Assembly: GCF_900111175.1 (NCBI RefSeq) | Contig: NZ_FOGI01000010.1 | Location: 248,001-312,000, forward strand | Direction: 5' to 3' | Source: Actinokineospora terrae | Lineage (GTDB): Bacteria; Actinomycetota; Actinomycetes; Mycobacteriales; Pseudonocardiaceae | Length of the DNA: 64,000 bases | Shown here: one piece after another, positions 24,865 through 34,015 of the stretch | Layout: the number at the start of each line of letters is the position of its first letter | Numbering within the stretch: position 1 is the first letter of the stretch | Notes under the pieces: generated by a model | Databases searched by the model: none | Told to the model about the DNA's origin: nothing | What the model saw: only the letters and a program-made list of their open reading frames with translations | Translations under genes and position numbers: made by a program

Positions 24865-26409
24865 TCAGGCGGGCAGCAGCTCGTCGGCGCGGACCGCGGT
24901 CGCGCTGCTGTGCTCGCTGATCGCGGCGGCGATGTCCACCGCGCGGTCCACCAGCGACTGCACGCCGAAGGTGAAGAACAGGCTGCCCAGGGTCGGGTCG
25001 CCGAGGCCGTAGAGCCGCGGGTTGGGCACGCCGTCGACGGTCAACCGGCTGGTCGCCCGCTCCACGTGCAGGCCGCCGCGCGGGTGCGGCTCGGCCGCGC
25101 CACCGGCCACCAGCGAGCTGAACAGCGGGGTGGCCTTCTCCGAGAGCTTGCGCAGCCGCGCGTTCACCGCGTTGACCACGACATCGGCCCGGTGCTCGGT
25201 GGTGTGCTCACCGCGGGCGGTGGCGAGTCGGAAGCCGTGTCCGGTCGGCTCGATCCCCACCAGCCCGCTGACCAGCTCCACCTGGCCCGCGTCGATCAGC
25301 CGCAGCAGCACCGCGGCGTTGCCCGGCGGCATCGGGCAGCACAGGCTCATCAGCGCGCGGTCGTTCTCCGCCAGGACGAGGTTCTTGTCCTGCTCGGTCA
25401 GCAGCGGCCAGATGTCCGGCCCCGCCTCGGGCACCGCCTGCTGCACGATCCGCATCGCGATGCTCGGCGAGTCCACCTCGGCCAACTGCCTGCGCAGCCG
25501 GTCGACCGCGTCCTCGGAGCGCACCGCGTCGATCTCGCGGCGCACGGTCGCGATGTCCTCGCCCGCCTCCGCCAGTTCCGCGGCCATCACCGCGACCAGG
25601 TCGGTCAGGGTGAGCCGCTCGCCCTGGGCGGCCAGCGCCCGGAACCGCGCCGGGGTGAAGTGGCGCAGCACGTGGTGCACCGGCCGCTGGCGGACCCCGG
25701 GCAGCACGTTGCGCCGGGAGAACAACCGGATCCGGCCCTGGTGCCCGCGCGCGGCCAGCGCCAATACCACGTCCACCGCGGTGAGCCCAGCGCCGATCAG
25801 GGCGATGTCGGCGTCGGGAGCGATACCACTCAACGAGTCCCGAACGGGATACGGTTCCCCGATGAATCCAGGATGTCCGGAAAGCGCGTACAGGTCGGCC
25901 GGTCGGCCCGCTCCCACGCTGAACACAGCATAGTCCACATCGTGCCGGACTCCCTTGTCCGTCCACATGCTGAGCCCGTCCGGAGTGGACTGCGCCCGCT
26001 CCACCCGGTTGCGTACCAATTCCACCCGCCAGCCGCGCCGCACTAGTGCCAAAAGCGCAGCGCGGGCCGACTGTTCGAGGTAATCCCCGTAGACCGCGCG
26101 GGGGACGAACTGGGCCCCCGACAGGGGGTCGGCATAGGCCGAACGTGAACCCTCGAACAGGTTCCGGCCCGCCAGCCACTCCGCCATGTGGTGATCATCA
26201 CCCGCCCGCACCGACATGTCCTGCGGGGTCGCGTTGACCCGGACGACATCGAGGTCAGGCTGGTACGGCCTGCCCCGCCACAGGTGCTTCGACGGCTCGA
26301 ACACGGTGATCGCGCCCGGTGCCAGGTCGGTCCGCGCCGCGAGCGCGTCGAGCAGGCACACCGCGGACGCACCGCCGCCGACCACGCCAATTCTGGATAA
26401 GGACGACAT
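24865..26409 (-). CDS. FAD/NAD(P)-binding flavoprotein
   Basis: A 514-residue flavoprotein of the FAD/NAD(P)-binding (NAD_binding_9-like) type. The N-terminal Rossmann motif is IGVVGGGASAVCLLDAL, a second dinucleotide motif is IALIGAGLTAVDVVLALAARG at about 205, and NPRLYGLGDPTLGSLFFTFG near the end is the FAD-closing GD motif. The arrangement resembles N-hydroxylating and related monooxygenases, but the substrate cannot be read. It is first in a two-gene operon with the class II aldolase, divergent from an AraC regulator across a 343-base, relatively AT-rich region. It is a small relative of the 655-residue protein at 58813. Confidence 0.75.
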   Translation of the reverse strand: MSSLSRIGVVGGGASAVCLLDALAARTDLAPGAITVFEPSKHLWRGRPYQPDLDVVRVNATPQDMSVRAGDDHHMAEWLAGRNLFEGSRSAYADPLSGAQFVPRAVYGDYLEQSARAALLALVRRGWRVELVRNRVERAQSTPDGLSMWTDKGVRHDVDYAVFSVGAGRPADLYALSGHPGFIGEPYPVRDSLSGIAPDADIALIGAGLTAVDVVLALAARGHQGRIRLFSRRNVLPGVRQRPVHHVLRHFTPARFRALAAQGERLTLTDLVAVMAAELAEAGEDIATVRREIDAVRSEDAVDRLRRQLAEVDSPSIAMRIVQQAVPEAGPDIWPLLTEQDKNLVLAENDRALMSLCCPMPPGNAAVLLRLIDAGQVELVSGLVGIEPTGHGFRLATARGEHTTEHRADVVVNAVNARLRKLSEKATPLFSSLVAGGAAEPHPRGGLHVERATSRLTVDGVPNPRLYGLGDPTLGSLFFTFGVQSLVDRAVDIAAAISEHSSATAVRADELLPA

Positions 26410-26752
26410 GTCCCCCCTTTGTTATCCGAACCCCCGGTGGTGTCAAACGCCAGCCCGGCGTAATCAGTGCGCGCAAAAAGAGCATCGTTGTCGCACTGTT
26501 CGGCCTCACATTACCGCCGGGGTTGGGGTCGGGTTAGCGATCTCGCGCGCAGTCAGTTGCGAATAAGCGCAGCGGTACCCCTGTAGACGACGAGTTACCC
26601 CCTGTATACCTACAGTGATCGTATTGTGATGCATCTGGCTGTACGGTTTTGGGTGATTCCCAAAAACCAGTCACCGGGTTAGTCGGCTCCGGTACGCTCG
26701 CGGGCGGAGTTTGCCCGGCCATGGTCCAACAGAAGATCCCGGGGGTCGGCCA
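26410..26752. promoter_or_regulatory. Divergent control region with repeated TACCCCTGTA boxes
   Basis: This 343-base gap lies between the FAD/NAD(P) gene and the AraC regulator and contains no gene. TACCCCTGTA at 26576-26585 recurs as TACCCCCTGTA at 26596-26606, about two helical turns apart, in the same orientation. Such direct half-sites are typical of AraC-family operators. The second copy also begins a short palindrome CTGTA-TACC-TACAG at 26602-26615. The AraC protein encoded at 26753 is the natural candidate to bind; this is inferred. Confidence 0.5.
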
Positions 26753-27769
26753 GTGACCAATGCGTCCGTCGCGGTTGCCGCGTCGCCGGTTATCGAACCG
26801 GCGCGCGCGTTCGACCTGTGGGGCGACGAGGTCCGCCGGGTCTGCGGCACGCTGCAGGTGATCGGCGACCGGGACCGCTTCGGCGCGGGCACCATCGCCA
26901 CCAGGGTGTTCGGCGCCATGCGGGTGTCGCGGATCACCGCGGACCCGCACGCGGTGGTGCGCCACGACCGGGTCGCCAGCAACGAGGGCGGCCACGTCTA
27001 CGTGGTGACCCTGCTCAACGGCACCGCCCGGCTCTGCCAGGACGGCACCGACATCACCGTGCGCACCGGCGACCTGGTCGCCTTCGACAGCAGCAGGCCC
27101 TACACGCTGGCCATGCCGCAGCCGTTCACCATGGTCGGGGTGCGCGCCCCGCACCGCTCACTGGGGATGACCCCGCAGAAGACCAGCTCCATCACCGCGG
27201 CGCCGTGGAACGGCAAGACCGGGGTCGGCGCGCTGGCCAGCCACACCTTCGCCGCGCTGGGCTACCACCTGGCCGAGCTCGACGACGCCGCCCGCGAGCC
27301 GCTGGGCACCACCGTCAGCGGGATGATCACCACGCTGTTCGCCGAGCGGCTGTGCTCGGCGGTGGTCGACCCGGCCGCCGCCAGGCAGCTGCTGGTGCTG
27401 CGGATTTGCGGATACGCGCAGGAGCACATGGGCGACAGTGCGCTGAGCCCGGCGATGCTGGCCCGCCGCCACAACATCTCCCTGCGCTACCTGCAGGTCC
27501 TCTTCGCCGAGCAGGGGTCGAGCCCGGCCCGCTGGATCCGCGACCAGCGGCTGGAGCGGCTGCGCACCGACCTGGTCAACCCGCGCTACGACCACCTGAC
27601 CGTCTCGGCCATCGCCGAGCGCTGGGGTCTGGTGGACGCCTCGCAGGTCAGCAGGCTGTTCCGGATGAAGTACGGGGTCTCGCCGCGCGAGTACCGCAGG
27701 ACGCGCGGCGAGACCGCCGGGCTCAGCCCGCTCAGTCCTCTCGGTCGTGTGGCACCGGGTTGGCGCTGA
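26753..27769 (+). CDS. AraC-family transcriptional regulator
   Basis: A 338-residue regulator. The N-terminal part (about 15-200) is a cupin-like AraC-binding domain containing GTARLCQDGTDITVRTGDLVAFDSSRPYTLAMP. The C-terminal two helix-turn-helix units are RRHNISLRYLQVLFAEQGSSPARWIRDQRLERLRTDL and VSAIAERWGLVDASQVSRLFRMKYGVSPREYRR. This layout matches the FeaR/NphR type of activators of aromatic or amine catabolism. GTG 26753 is chosen, with GGGGGTCGG upstream. It is divergent from the FAD/NAD(P)-aldolase operon and probably controls it; the flavin genes downstream are a second candidate target. Its 3' end overlaps the convergent PNPOx gene by 38 bases. Confidence 0.85.
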   Translation: MTNASVAVAASPVIEPARAFDLWGDEVRRVCGTLQVIGDRDRFGAGTIATRVFGAMRVSRITADPHAVVRHDRVASNEGGHVYVVTLLNGTARLCQDGTDITVRTGDLVAFDSSRPYTLAMPQPFTMVGVRAPHRSLGMTPQKTSSITAAPWNGKTGVGALASHTFAALGYHLAELDDAAREPLGTTVSGMITTLFAERLCSAVVDPAAARQLLVLRICGYAQEHMGDSALSPAMLARRHNISLRYLQVLFAEQGSSPARWIRDQRLERLRTDLVNPRYDHLTVSAIAERWGLVDASQVSRLFRMKYGVSPREYRRTRGETAGLSPLSPLGRVAPGWR

Positions 27770-28220
27770 ACCGCTCGGGTCGCACGAACACCGCGGCCCT
27801 GCGGTCGGCGGCCATCTCCCGGTCGTAGACCTCGAAGTCGTCGTGCTGCCCGCCCGCCGCGGTGTAGATCTCCCGCAGCAACGACGGCAGCCGTTCGGCG
27901 GACACGCCCTCGTGCGCGTCGTCGGGTCCGGCGATCTCCACCCCGCCCGCGACCGCGATCCAGTCCCACCCGGCGCGGAACACCAGCGTCGCCCTCGGGG
28001 TTCGCCGCAGGTTGCGCAATTTGGTGGTACCGCCGCGCGAGACCAGTGCCAGCACGCGCTCACCGGTGACCGGGTGCTCGACCAGCCCCACGTTCACCAC
28101 CGAGGTCGCGGGCTCCCCGTCGGCGCGCTGCGTCACCAACACCGCCAACCAGTCCTGTGTGGACGCCAGCGCGACCACCCTGGCCAGCCCTGACTCCGTG
28201 TCGAACCCCTTGCCCGCCAT
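27732..28220 (-). CDS. Pyridoxamine 5'-phosphate oxidase-fold protein (probably F420/FMN-dependent)
   Basis: A 162-residue split-barrel protein. ASTQDWLAVLVTQRADGEPATSVVNVGLVEHP at the start and GGTTKLRNLRRTPRATLVFRAGWDWIAVAGGVEI in the middle are the flavin/deazaflavin-binding strands of the PPOX superfamily. The extra C-terminal region (DDFEVYDREMAADRRAAVFVRPERFS) is common in actinobacterial F420-dependent members. Such proteins reduce small organic substrates or biliverdin-like molecules; the cofactor here is not decided by sequence. Its ATG at 28220 faces the flavin reductase gene across a 203-base divergent region. Its end overlaps the araC gene tail on the opposite strand. Confidence 0.75.
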   Translation of the reverse strand: MAGKGFDTESGLARVVALASTQDWLAVLVTQRADGEPATSVVNVGLVEHPVTGERVLALVSRGGTTKLRNLRRTPRATLVFRAGWDWIAVAGGVEIAGPDDAHEGVSAERLPSLLREIYTAAGGQHDDFEVYDREMAADRRAAVFVRPERFSANPVPHDRED

Positions 28221-28423
28221 GCGGACCACACCCCTCGTCCTGTGCGTGAAATGAGCAGAGAGCGTGCGCGCAAGCACCACGGCAGGCGCACCCCGCGCGG
28301 ATACTATCGGTGGCGACGGGATGGGGCAGCGCAGGTGATGGGGATCGCCCGCCGCCCACGGCGCGCACGCGGCCCCCCGGTACGGCATCGACCGAGCACA
28401 AGACTTCCGAGTAGGAGCCTGCG

Positions 28424-28951
28424 GTGGGCGTTGACTTGCGCGTAGCCATGCGGAACTTCGCAACCGGTGTGTGCGTGATGAGCACCAAGGTCGACGGTCC
28501 GGACGGTCCGGAGCACGACGCGGTGACCGTCAACTCGCTCACCTCGCTGTCGCTGGACCCGCCGCTGGTGTCGGTCTGCCTGCGCCGCGACTCGGTGTTC
28601 CTGGCCGACCTGCTGGTCAGCGGCAGCTGGGCGGTGTCCATTTTGGACATCGGGGCGTCCGACGTCGCCAGGGCGTTCGCCACCAAGCGCGAGCACCGCA
28701 GGGCGGCGCTGGCCACGGTGTCGGCGGTGCCCGGCGAGCACACGGGCGCGCTGGTGCTCGACGGGCCGAGCTGGCTGGAGTGCGGCCTGCGGCAGGTCGT
28801 CGAGGTCGGCGACCACACGCTGCTCATCGGCGACGTGCTGGCCACCGGCAGCCAGGACCGGCGCCCACCCCTGGTTTTCCTGCACGGCGAGTACCACGCC
28901 GTTGGCGCAGGCGGCGCCAACCGGCACGACAGGGAGGTTCGCACCCGATGA
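28424..28951 (+). CDS. Flavin reductase (two-component monooxygenase reductase)
   Basis: A 175-residue flavin-reductase-like domain of the HpaC/HsaB type: MRNFATGVCVMSTK, NSLTSLSLDPPLVSVCLRRDSVFLADL (flavin-binding) and a C-terminal GDVLATGSQDRRPPLVFLHGEYH. It uses NAD(P)H to make reduced FMN/FAD, which diffuses to a partner oxygenase; the acyl-CoA dehydrogenase-like monooxygenase at 30453 in the same operon is the evident partner. GTG 28424 has TAGGAG upstream. A TACTAT at 28302-28307 may be the -10 of the operon promoter. Its stop overlaps the oxidase start (ATGA), implying translational coupling. Confidence 0.85.
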   Translation: MGVDLRVAMRNFATGVCVMSTKVDGPDGPEHDAVTVNSLTSLSLDPPLVSVCLRRDSVFLADLLVSGSWAVSILDIGASDVARAFATKREHRRAALATVSAVPGEHTGALVLDGPSWLECGLRQVVEVGDHTLLIGDVLATGSQDRRPPLVFLHGEYHAVGAGGANRHDREVRTR

Positions 28952-30435
28952 CCAGATCGGAAACGGCAAGCGCCGCACCTGAGGCGGGAAGCGCCGAGTC
29001 GCGGGCGGCCGGTGTTGCGGCCGCACTGGCCGCGGCCGAGGGCATCGTCGGCGCCGACCGGGTGAGCGGGGGCGGGCCGGGCGACAACACCGGGCTGTTC
29101 CGCAGGCGCGACACCGTCGCCACCATCAAGCCGAGCACCGCCGACGAGGCCCAGCGCGTCGTCCAGGCGTTCGCCGCGGCCGCGGGCGGGGTGTCGCTGC
29201 ACGCCTACAGCACCGGGCGCAACTGGGGTCTGGGGTCGCGGGAGTCCGCGACGGACAACGTGGTCGCGCTCGACCTGTCCGGGCTCTCGGCGATCCGCGA
29301 CATCGATGTCGCCGCGGGCTGGGCGGTCGTCGAGCCCGGTGTCACCCAGGGCCACCTGGCCGGGCTGCTCGCCGACACCGACCGGATGGTCAACGTGACC
29401 GTCTCCACCGCGCACTCCAGCGTCCTGGGCAACGCGCTCGACCGCGGTGTCGGCCTGCGCCACCAGCGGGTCGAGGACCTGGTCGGCCTGGAGGTCGTGC
29501 TGCCCGACGGCGAACTGGTGCACGTCGGGTGGTGGCCGGAGGCCGAGCGCAAGACCCCGGTGTACCCGCACACGCTCGGCCCGTCGCTGGTGCAGCTGTT
29601 CGTCCAGTCCAACCTGGGCATCGTCACCGGCGCGACCGTCCGGCTGCTGCCGCGGCCCGAGGCGCTGCGGGTGGTCCGCCTCAACTACACCCCCGAGAAC
29701 CTCGGCCCCGCCACCGCGCTGCTGCGCCGCTGGGTCTCCCAGGGACTGGCCTCGGGCGTGCCCAAGTTCTACAACCCCACCGCCGCGCGCGGGTACGGCA
29801 GCGCTCCCGGCCAGTTCCTCGCGCACGTCCCGGTCGACGGCACCGAGGCCTCGGTCGCCGCGCTGAGCGCCATCATCGCCGACGAGGCGGTCAAGTCCGG
29901 TGTGTTCACCGAGGTGTCCACCACCGACGCCACCGACCCCGGCGCGCCGCACCACGAGGTCACCAGCCTCGTGGAGCGCTCCTACCTCGGCGACCCGGAC
30001 GTCTCCGACCGGGTGTTCGAGCAGAAGATGGGCATGCGGGCCGACCAGCTCGACACCGACCTGGGCTTCCTGTTCTTCCTGCCGCTGCTGCCCTTCACCG
30101 CCGAGGCCGTGGTCACCGCCGAGCGGCTGCTCGGCCAGGTGCACACCGAGACCGGGATCCTCGCGGGCGGCACCGGCAACGTGCTCGGCGACGACCTGGT
30201 CGACCTCGTGGTCGCCATGAAGTTCGACCGGGCCGACGCGCAAGCGGCGCACCGGGCACTGGACCGGTTGTACGAACTGTTCGCCGAGCAGGGCTTCCTG
30301 CCCTACCGGCTCGACGTCGACCACCACGAGTGGATCGACCGGGTCGGGGGCCGACCGAGCGCCAGGGCGTTCGCCAGGCGGCTCAAGGATTCCCTCGACC
30401 CGACCGGGGTCATCGCGCCCGGTCGCTACCTCTAG
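28948..30435 (+). CDS. VAO-family FAD-linked oxidase
   Basis: A 495-residue FAD-binding oxidoreductase of the vanillyl-alcohol oxidase/p-cresol methylhydroxylase family. The PP-loop region reads HAYSTGRNWGLGSRES, and the FAD-contacting segment STAHSSVLGNALDRGVGL followed by VEDLVGLEVVLPDGELV closely follows the SxLGNxLDRGVG motif of 4-cresol and vanillyl-alcohol oxidising enzymes. The C-terminus VDHHEWIDR...DSLDPTGVIAPGRYL is also typical. Known members oxidise para-alkylphenols at the benzylic carbon. It lies between the flavin reductase and the flavin monooxygenase in one operon, which suggests successive oxidation of an aromatic or phenolic compound. Substrate unknown. Confidence 0.85.
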   Translation: MTRSETASAAPEAGSAESRAAGVAAALAAAEGIVGADRVSGGGPGDNTGLFRRRDTVATIKPSTADEAQRVVQAFAAAAGGVSLHAYSTGRNWGLGSRESATDNVVALDLSGLSAIRDIDVAAGWAVVEPGVTQGHLAGLLADTDRMVNVTVSTAHSSVLGNALDRGVGLRHQRVEDLVGLEVVLPDGELVHVGWWPEAERKTPVYPHTLGPSLVQLFVQSNLGIVTGATVRLLPRPEALRVVRLNYTPENLGPATALLRRWVSQGLASGVPKFYNPTAARGYGSAPGQFLAHVPVDGTEASVAALSAIIADEAVKSGVFTEVSTTDATDPGAPHHEVTSLVERSYLGDPDVSDRVFEQKMGMRADQLDTDLGFLFFLPLLPFTAEAVVTAERLLGQVHTETGILAGGTGNVLGDDLVDLVVAMKFDRADAQAAHRALDRLYELFAEQGFLPYRLDVDHHEWIDRVGGRPSARAFARRLKDSLDPTGVIAPGRYL

Positions 30436-30452
30436 GCCAGGAAGGGCACGCA

Positions 30453-31649
30453 ATGACCATTGTCGACACCGTTGAGACCACCGCGCCGCTGACCGCGCAG
30501 GACGTCCTGGCCAGGGCCAGGGCCGCGGTGCCCCTGCTGCGCGAGCGGTCGGTGGACATCGAGCGCGAGCGCTGTCTGCCCGCCGACGTGGTGGAGCTGC
30601 TGCGCTCGACCGGCGCCTTCCGGGTGGCGCTGCCCAAGGACAAGGGCGGCCCCGAGCTCAACCCGATGGAGCAGACCCAGTTCATCGAGACCCTCGCCAC
30701 CGGCGACATCTCCGCCGCCTGGTGCGCCATGATCGGCATGGACACCCCGCTCTACGCCCGCTTCCTCGGCGAGGAGGTCTCCGCCGAGCTGTTCACCGAC
30801 GACGACACGGTGACCGCGGGCCTGATCCTGCCGATCGGCCGCGCCGACCGCGTCCCCGGCGGGTTCAAGCTCAACGGCCGCTGGGGCTTCGGCAGCGGCA
30901 TCACCCACGCCGACTACGTCGTGGCGGGCGCCTTCGTCCACACCGACGGCGAGCCCGAGGCCAGCCCCACCGGGCAGCCGATGCACTGGCGCATCCTGAT
31001 CGCCAAGCGCGACCAGTTCGTCGTGCACGACACCTGGCACACCACCGGCCTGGCGGGCAGCGGCAGCCGCGACTACGAGGCCGTCGACCTGTTCGTCCCC
31101 GAGGCGCACTCGTTCAGCTTCGCCACCGCCACGGTCTCCGGCCCGAACTCCACCCCGGACGCCATCCTGCGCAACATGCCCGGCGTCCCGCTCGGCCTGG
31201 CCCGCGCCGTGCTCGACTTCGTCCGCGAGCTCGCGGTCACCCGCACCGACCGGATGAGCGGCGTGCCGTGGTCGGAGATCTACCGCATCCAGTACACCAT
31301 CGCCGAGGCGGAGATGGAGCTCGGCGCGGTCCGCGAGCAGGTCTACGGCTCGCTGCGCACCCAGTGGGAGCTGCTCAACGCGGGCATCGAGCTCACCCCG
31401 GACCAGCGGGTCGCCACCGTGCTGGCCCGCACCAACGCCTTCCGGGTCGCCCGCTCGATCGTCATCAAGCTCGCCGACCTGGTCGCCACCGCGTCCATCT
31501 ACAAGCCGTCCCCGCTCGACCGCTGGCTGCGCGACGCGCAGACCATGCGCCAGCACGTCATCGCCCAGGACCAGGTCCTGCAGTCGGTCGGCGCGCACCT
31601 GCTCGGCGGCACCCCCAGCAACCCGTTCAGCCTCGGCATCGTGCAATAA
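30453..31649 (+). CDS. Acyl-CoA-dehydrogenase-fold flavin monooxygenase
   Basis: A 398-residue protein of the acyl-CoA dehydrogenase superfamily, group D flavin monooxygenases (HsaA, DszC, HpaH relatives). The N-terminal helical domain includes LPADVVELLRSTGAFRVALPKDKGGPEL; the middle beta domain has GFKLNGRWGFGSGITHADYVVAGAF and WHTTGLAGSGSRDYEAVDLFVPE; the C-terminal helices end AHLLGGTPSNPFSLGIVQ. These enzymes take reduced flavin from a separate reductase, supplied here by the gene at 28424, and hydroxylate phenols or amines. There is no catalytic Glu signature of true acyl-CoA dehydrogenases in the expected place. ATG 30453 has GGAAGGG upstream; last gene of the operon. Confidence 0.85.
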   Translation: MTIVDTVETTAPLTAQDVLARARAAVPLLRERSVDIERERCLPADVVELLRSTGAFRVALPKDKGGPELNPMEQTQFIETLATGDISAAWCAMIGMDTPLYARFLGEEVSAELFTDDDTVTAGLILPIGRADRVPGGFKLNGRWGFGSGITHADYVVAGAFVHTDGEPEASPTGQPMHWRILIAKRDQFVVHDTWHTTGLAGSGSRDYEAVDLFVPEAHSFSFATATVSGPNSTPDAILRNMPGVPLGLARAVLDFVRELAVTRTDRMSGVPWSEIYRIQYTIAEAEMELGAVREQVYGSLRTQWELLNAGIELTPDQRVATVLARTNAFRVARSIVIKLADLVATASIYKPSPLDRWLRDAQTMRQHVIAQDQVLQSVGAHLLGGTPSNPFSLGIVQ

Positions 31650-31710
31650 GACACCGCGCAGTAGGCGTCTTCCACCAAGGCGTCGTCCTTGTGGACACCA
31701 GTGCGAAACG

Positions 31711-31744
31711 CAACGGCCCCGCGATGGTCATCGCGGGGCCGTTG
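31711..31744 (+). terminator. Strong hairpin terminator
   Basis: CAACGGCCCCGCGAT at 31711-31725 pairs perfectly over 15 bp with 31730-31744, with a four-base loop GGTC. It ends the flavin reductase/oxidase/monooxygenase operon. Confidence 0.85.
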
Positions 31745-31906
31745 TGCTGTCCGTCCCCGGCGGGAGGACGGCAGACCTCGTTGGTGCTACTGGGCTATCA
31801 CAGCGGTGTGGTCGGGAACCTGTTCATGTGGCTGGGTTCCGTTGCCTGTATCGGTTCCGGAACGCTTCGCTGTCCACTCCAGCTCCCGTAACACTCCGTT
31901 GTCGCG

Positions 31907-32398
31907 TTACGCCCCGACGATCACCTGGGGGTCGCCGGTGTACCACACGTTGTCGATCGTCACGTGCTTGATGCGCCAGCGCTTCCCGTCGCGCACCAGG
32001 GTCGCGGCGTAGAGGTTCTTGAGCAGCGCGTGCCTGCTGTGGTCGTCGGCGGGCAGGTGCTGCGCCTCCACGATCGCCGACAGGCTCGCGGTGTCACCGT
32101 CCACGCTGACCCGGGTGTTGGTGACGCTGTGCGTGGTGTGCAGCCGCGGGTCGAGCACGATGCCCGCGATCATCTCGATGCCCTCGAACAGCGGCACCTC
32201 CAGCCCGCACTTGGTCGCCGCGGGCCGGAAGTCGAACTCGGCGTCGGTGGTGAACGCCGACTCGAACAGCGCCCGGTCGCCCAGGTCGCGGCCGAACGCG
32301 AAGCGGTGCAGGGTGTCGACGATCTCCTGCCGGTCGACCAGTTCCTGCAGCGCGGACGCGGTGTCGGCGGCCAGCGCGGTGTCCGTCGTGACGTACAC
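31907..32398 (-). CDS. SnoaL-like (NTF2-fold) protein
   Basis: A 163-residue NTF2/SnoaL-like fold: an N-terminal helix pair LQELVDRQEIVDTLHRFAFGRDLGD, then YVTTDAEFDF-type strands, THSVTNTRVSVDGDTASLSAIVEAQH and RWRIKHVTIDNVWYTGD. Members of this group serve as small hydrolases, dehydratases or cyclases, or as subunits of ring-hydroxylating systems. The pocket residues cannot be assigned. GTG 32398 has AAGGAGAAC upstream. It lies 53 bases downstream of the acyl-CoA ligase gene on the same strand, so they are likely co-transcribed, and convergent with the flavin operon. Confidence 0.75.
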   Translation of the reverse strand: MYVTTDTALAADTASALQELVDRQEIVDTLHRFAFGRDLGDRALFESAFTTDAEFDFRPAATKCGLEVPLFEGIEMIAGIVLDPRLHTTHSVTNTRVSVDGDTASLSAIVEAQHLPADDHSRHALLKNLYAATLVRDGKRWRIKHVTIDNVWYTGDPQVIVGA

Positions 32399-32451
32399 GG
32401 TTCTCCTTCTTCGGTGGGGGTGTGTTGCTGACTGACTGTCCGGTGTGGAGG

Positions 32452-33948
32452 TCAGATCGCGGCGAGACCGCGCAGGGCGGCCCGCCGCGGCTTGCCGGTG
32501 CGGGTCTTGGGGAACTCCCCGTCGGCCAGGTAGACGACCCGGCTCGGGTCGACCCCGTGCCCGGCCCGCACCGCGGAGCGCACGGCGCCCTCGTCCGGCG
32601 CGCCCTCGACGAACAGCACCAGGCCGTCCGCGCCGACCGCGGCGCCCACGGACCCCTTGCGGGCACCGGGGAGCTCGGACACCGTCGCCTCGATCGCGCT
32701 CGCGTGGTGCGACCGCCCGCCGACGCGCAACGCGCCCGCGGTGGTGCCGGTGATGGTGAGCAGTCCGTCGCGCACCAACGCGATGTCACCGGTGTCGAGC
32801 CAACCGTCCACGGTGAACGGTGTGCTCCCGGTGTCGGTGTAACCGGGGGTCACCGAGTCGCCGCGGACCTGCATCCGGCCCTCGGTGCCCGCCTCGACGA
32901 CGACGCCGTTGTCGTCGACGACCCGGACGGAGATCCCGGCGTGTGGCCTGCCGACCGGGACCGGGTCGGTCACCGCGGCCGGGTCGACCCGCAGGTCGAT
33001 CACCCCGGCCGAGGTCTCGGACATGCCCCAGCCCGGCCGCACGGCGTCCGACGGGAGGCCGAACGGCGCCAGGGCCGCGGTGAACCGGCGCAGCGTGGCG
33101 GCGCGCACCGGCTCGCCGCCGTTCATCACGTAGTGCAGGCCGGTCAGGTCCCAGGTGCCGGTGCCCGCGCGCTCGGCGATCGCCTCCAGCGCGGAGGTGG
33201 TGCCCCAGGCGACGGTGACGCCGAACCGGTCGGCGATGTCGAGCCAGCGCGCCGGGTCGGCGGTGATCCACAGCCGGTGCGCGTGCACCTGCGTGCAGGC
33301 CAGTTGGGTGTCGCGCAGGTGGAACATCACCAGGCCGCCGACGTGGTCGAGCGGCATGGAGTTGAAGGTGACCTCGTGCTCGTCGAGGCCGTTGTCCTCG
33401 ATGGTGGCCGCCGACCGGCTCAGCACGTTGCGGTTGGTCAGCGGCACCGACTTCGGCGCCCCCGAGCTGCCCGCGGTGCTGGTGAGCAGGACGGCGTCGT
33501 CCAGCTCGGTCTGCACCCGGTCCTCGTCGGGCGGGCCGTCGACCAGCTTGGCCACCGGGCCGACCCACCTGGGGCCGCGCGGCAGCGGCTCGTCGGCGAC
33601 CAGCCAGCGGTACTCGGGCCCGAGCCCGCTCGGCGCCGCGCCCGTGGGCACGGCGACGAACCCGCCGAGCACGCAGGCCCAGAACGCGGTGACCAGGTCG
33701 CGGTTGTCCGCCTGGTGCACCACGACCCGCTCGCCGACGCGCACCCCGGCCCGGCGCAGCCCGCCGAGCACCCGCGAGGCGGCGTCGAGCAGGTCGGCGT
33801 AGGACAGCCGCGACTCGGTGCCGTCCGCGGCGATGAAGTGGATCGCGGTCCCGATCGAGCGGGCCGCTGCCCTGGTGAGCACCTCGCCGAGGCCGTGCGC
33901 GTCCAGTTGCGGGGACGGCCCGCCGTGGATGACCGACAGCTCCGACAT
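32452..33948 (-). CDS. AMP-binding acyl-CoA ligase
   Basis: A 498-residue ANL-superfamily adenylating enzyme. The phosphate-binding A3 loop is LLTSTAGSSGAPKSVPLTNRN, A5 is VRPGWGMSETSAG, A7/A8 are DGWLDTGDIALVRDGLLTITG and the A10 lysine is in FPKTRTGKPRR. It activates a carboxylate as acyl-AMP and then probably as a CoA thioester. The A4/A5 region (FNSMPLDHVGGLVMFHL) resembles fatty or aryl acid ligases, but the substrate cannot be deduced. ATG 33948 has GAAGGAGGGG upstream. It sits between the MFS pump and the SnoaL-like gene on one strand, with a hairpin separating it from the pump. Confidence 0.85.
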   Translation of the reverse strand: MSELSVIHGGPSPQLDAHGLGEVLTRAAARSIGTAIHFIAADGTESRLSYADLLDAASRVLGGLRRAGVRVGERVVVHQADNRDLVTAFWACVLGGFVAVPTGAAPSGLGPEYRWLVADEPLPRGPRWVGPVAKLVDGPPDEDRVQTELDDAVLLTSTAGSSGAPKSVPLTNRNVLSRSAATIEDNGLDEHEVTFNSMPLDHVGGLVMFHLRDTQLACTQVHAHRLWITADPARWLDIADRFGVTVAWGTTSALEAIAERAGTGTWDLTGLHYVMNGGEPVRAATLRRFTAALAPFGLPSDAVRPGWGMSETSAGVIDLRVDPAAVTDPVPVGRPHAGISVRVVDDNGVVVEAGTEGRMQVRGDSVTPGYTDTGSTPFTVDGWLDTGDIALVRDGLLTITGTTAGALRVGGRSHHASAIEATVSELPGARKGSVGAAVGADGLVLFVEGAPDEGAVRSAVRAGHGVDPSRVVYLADGEFPKTRTGKPRRAALRGLAAI

Positions 33949-33968
33949 GGAACCCCTCCTTCTCCGCA

Positions 33969-34006
33969 GCAGTGCGGGGCGCGCCGGTCGGCACGCCCCG
34001 CACTGC
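33969..34006 (-). terminator. Hairpin between the MFS pump and the acyl-CoA ligase
   Basis: GCAGTGCGGGGCG at 33969-33981 pairs perfectly (13 bp) with 33994-34006, right after the pump's stop on the minus strand. It would end or attenuate pump transcription before the ligase gene. Confidence 0.7.
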
Positions 34007-34015
34007 GGTGGGGTA

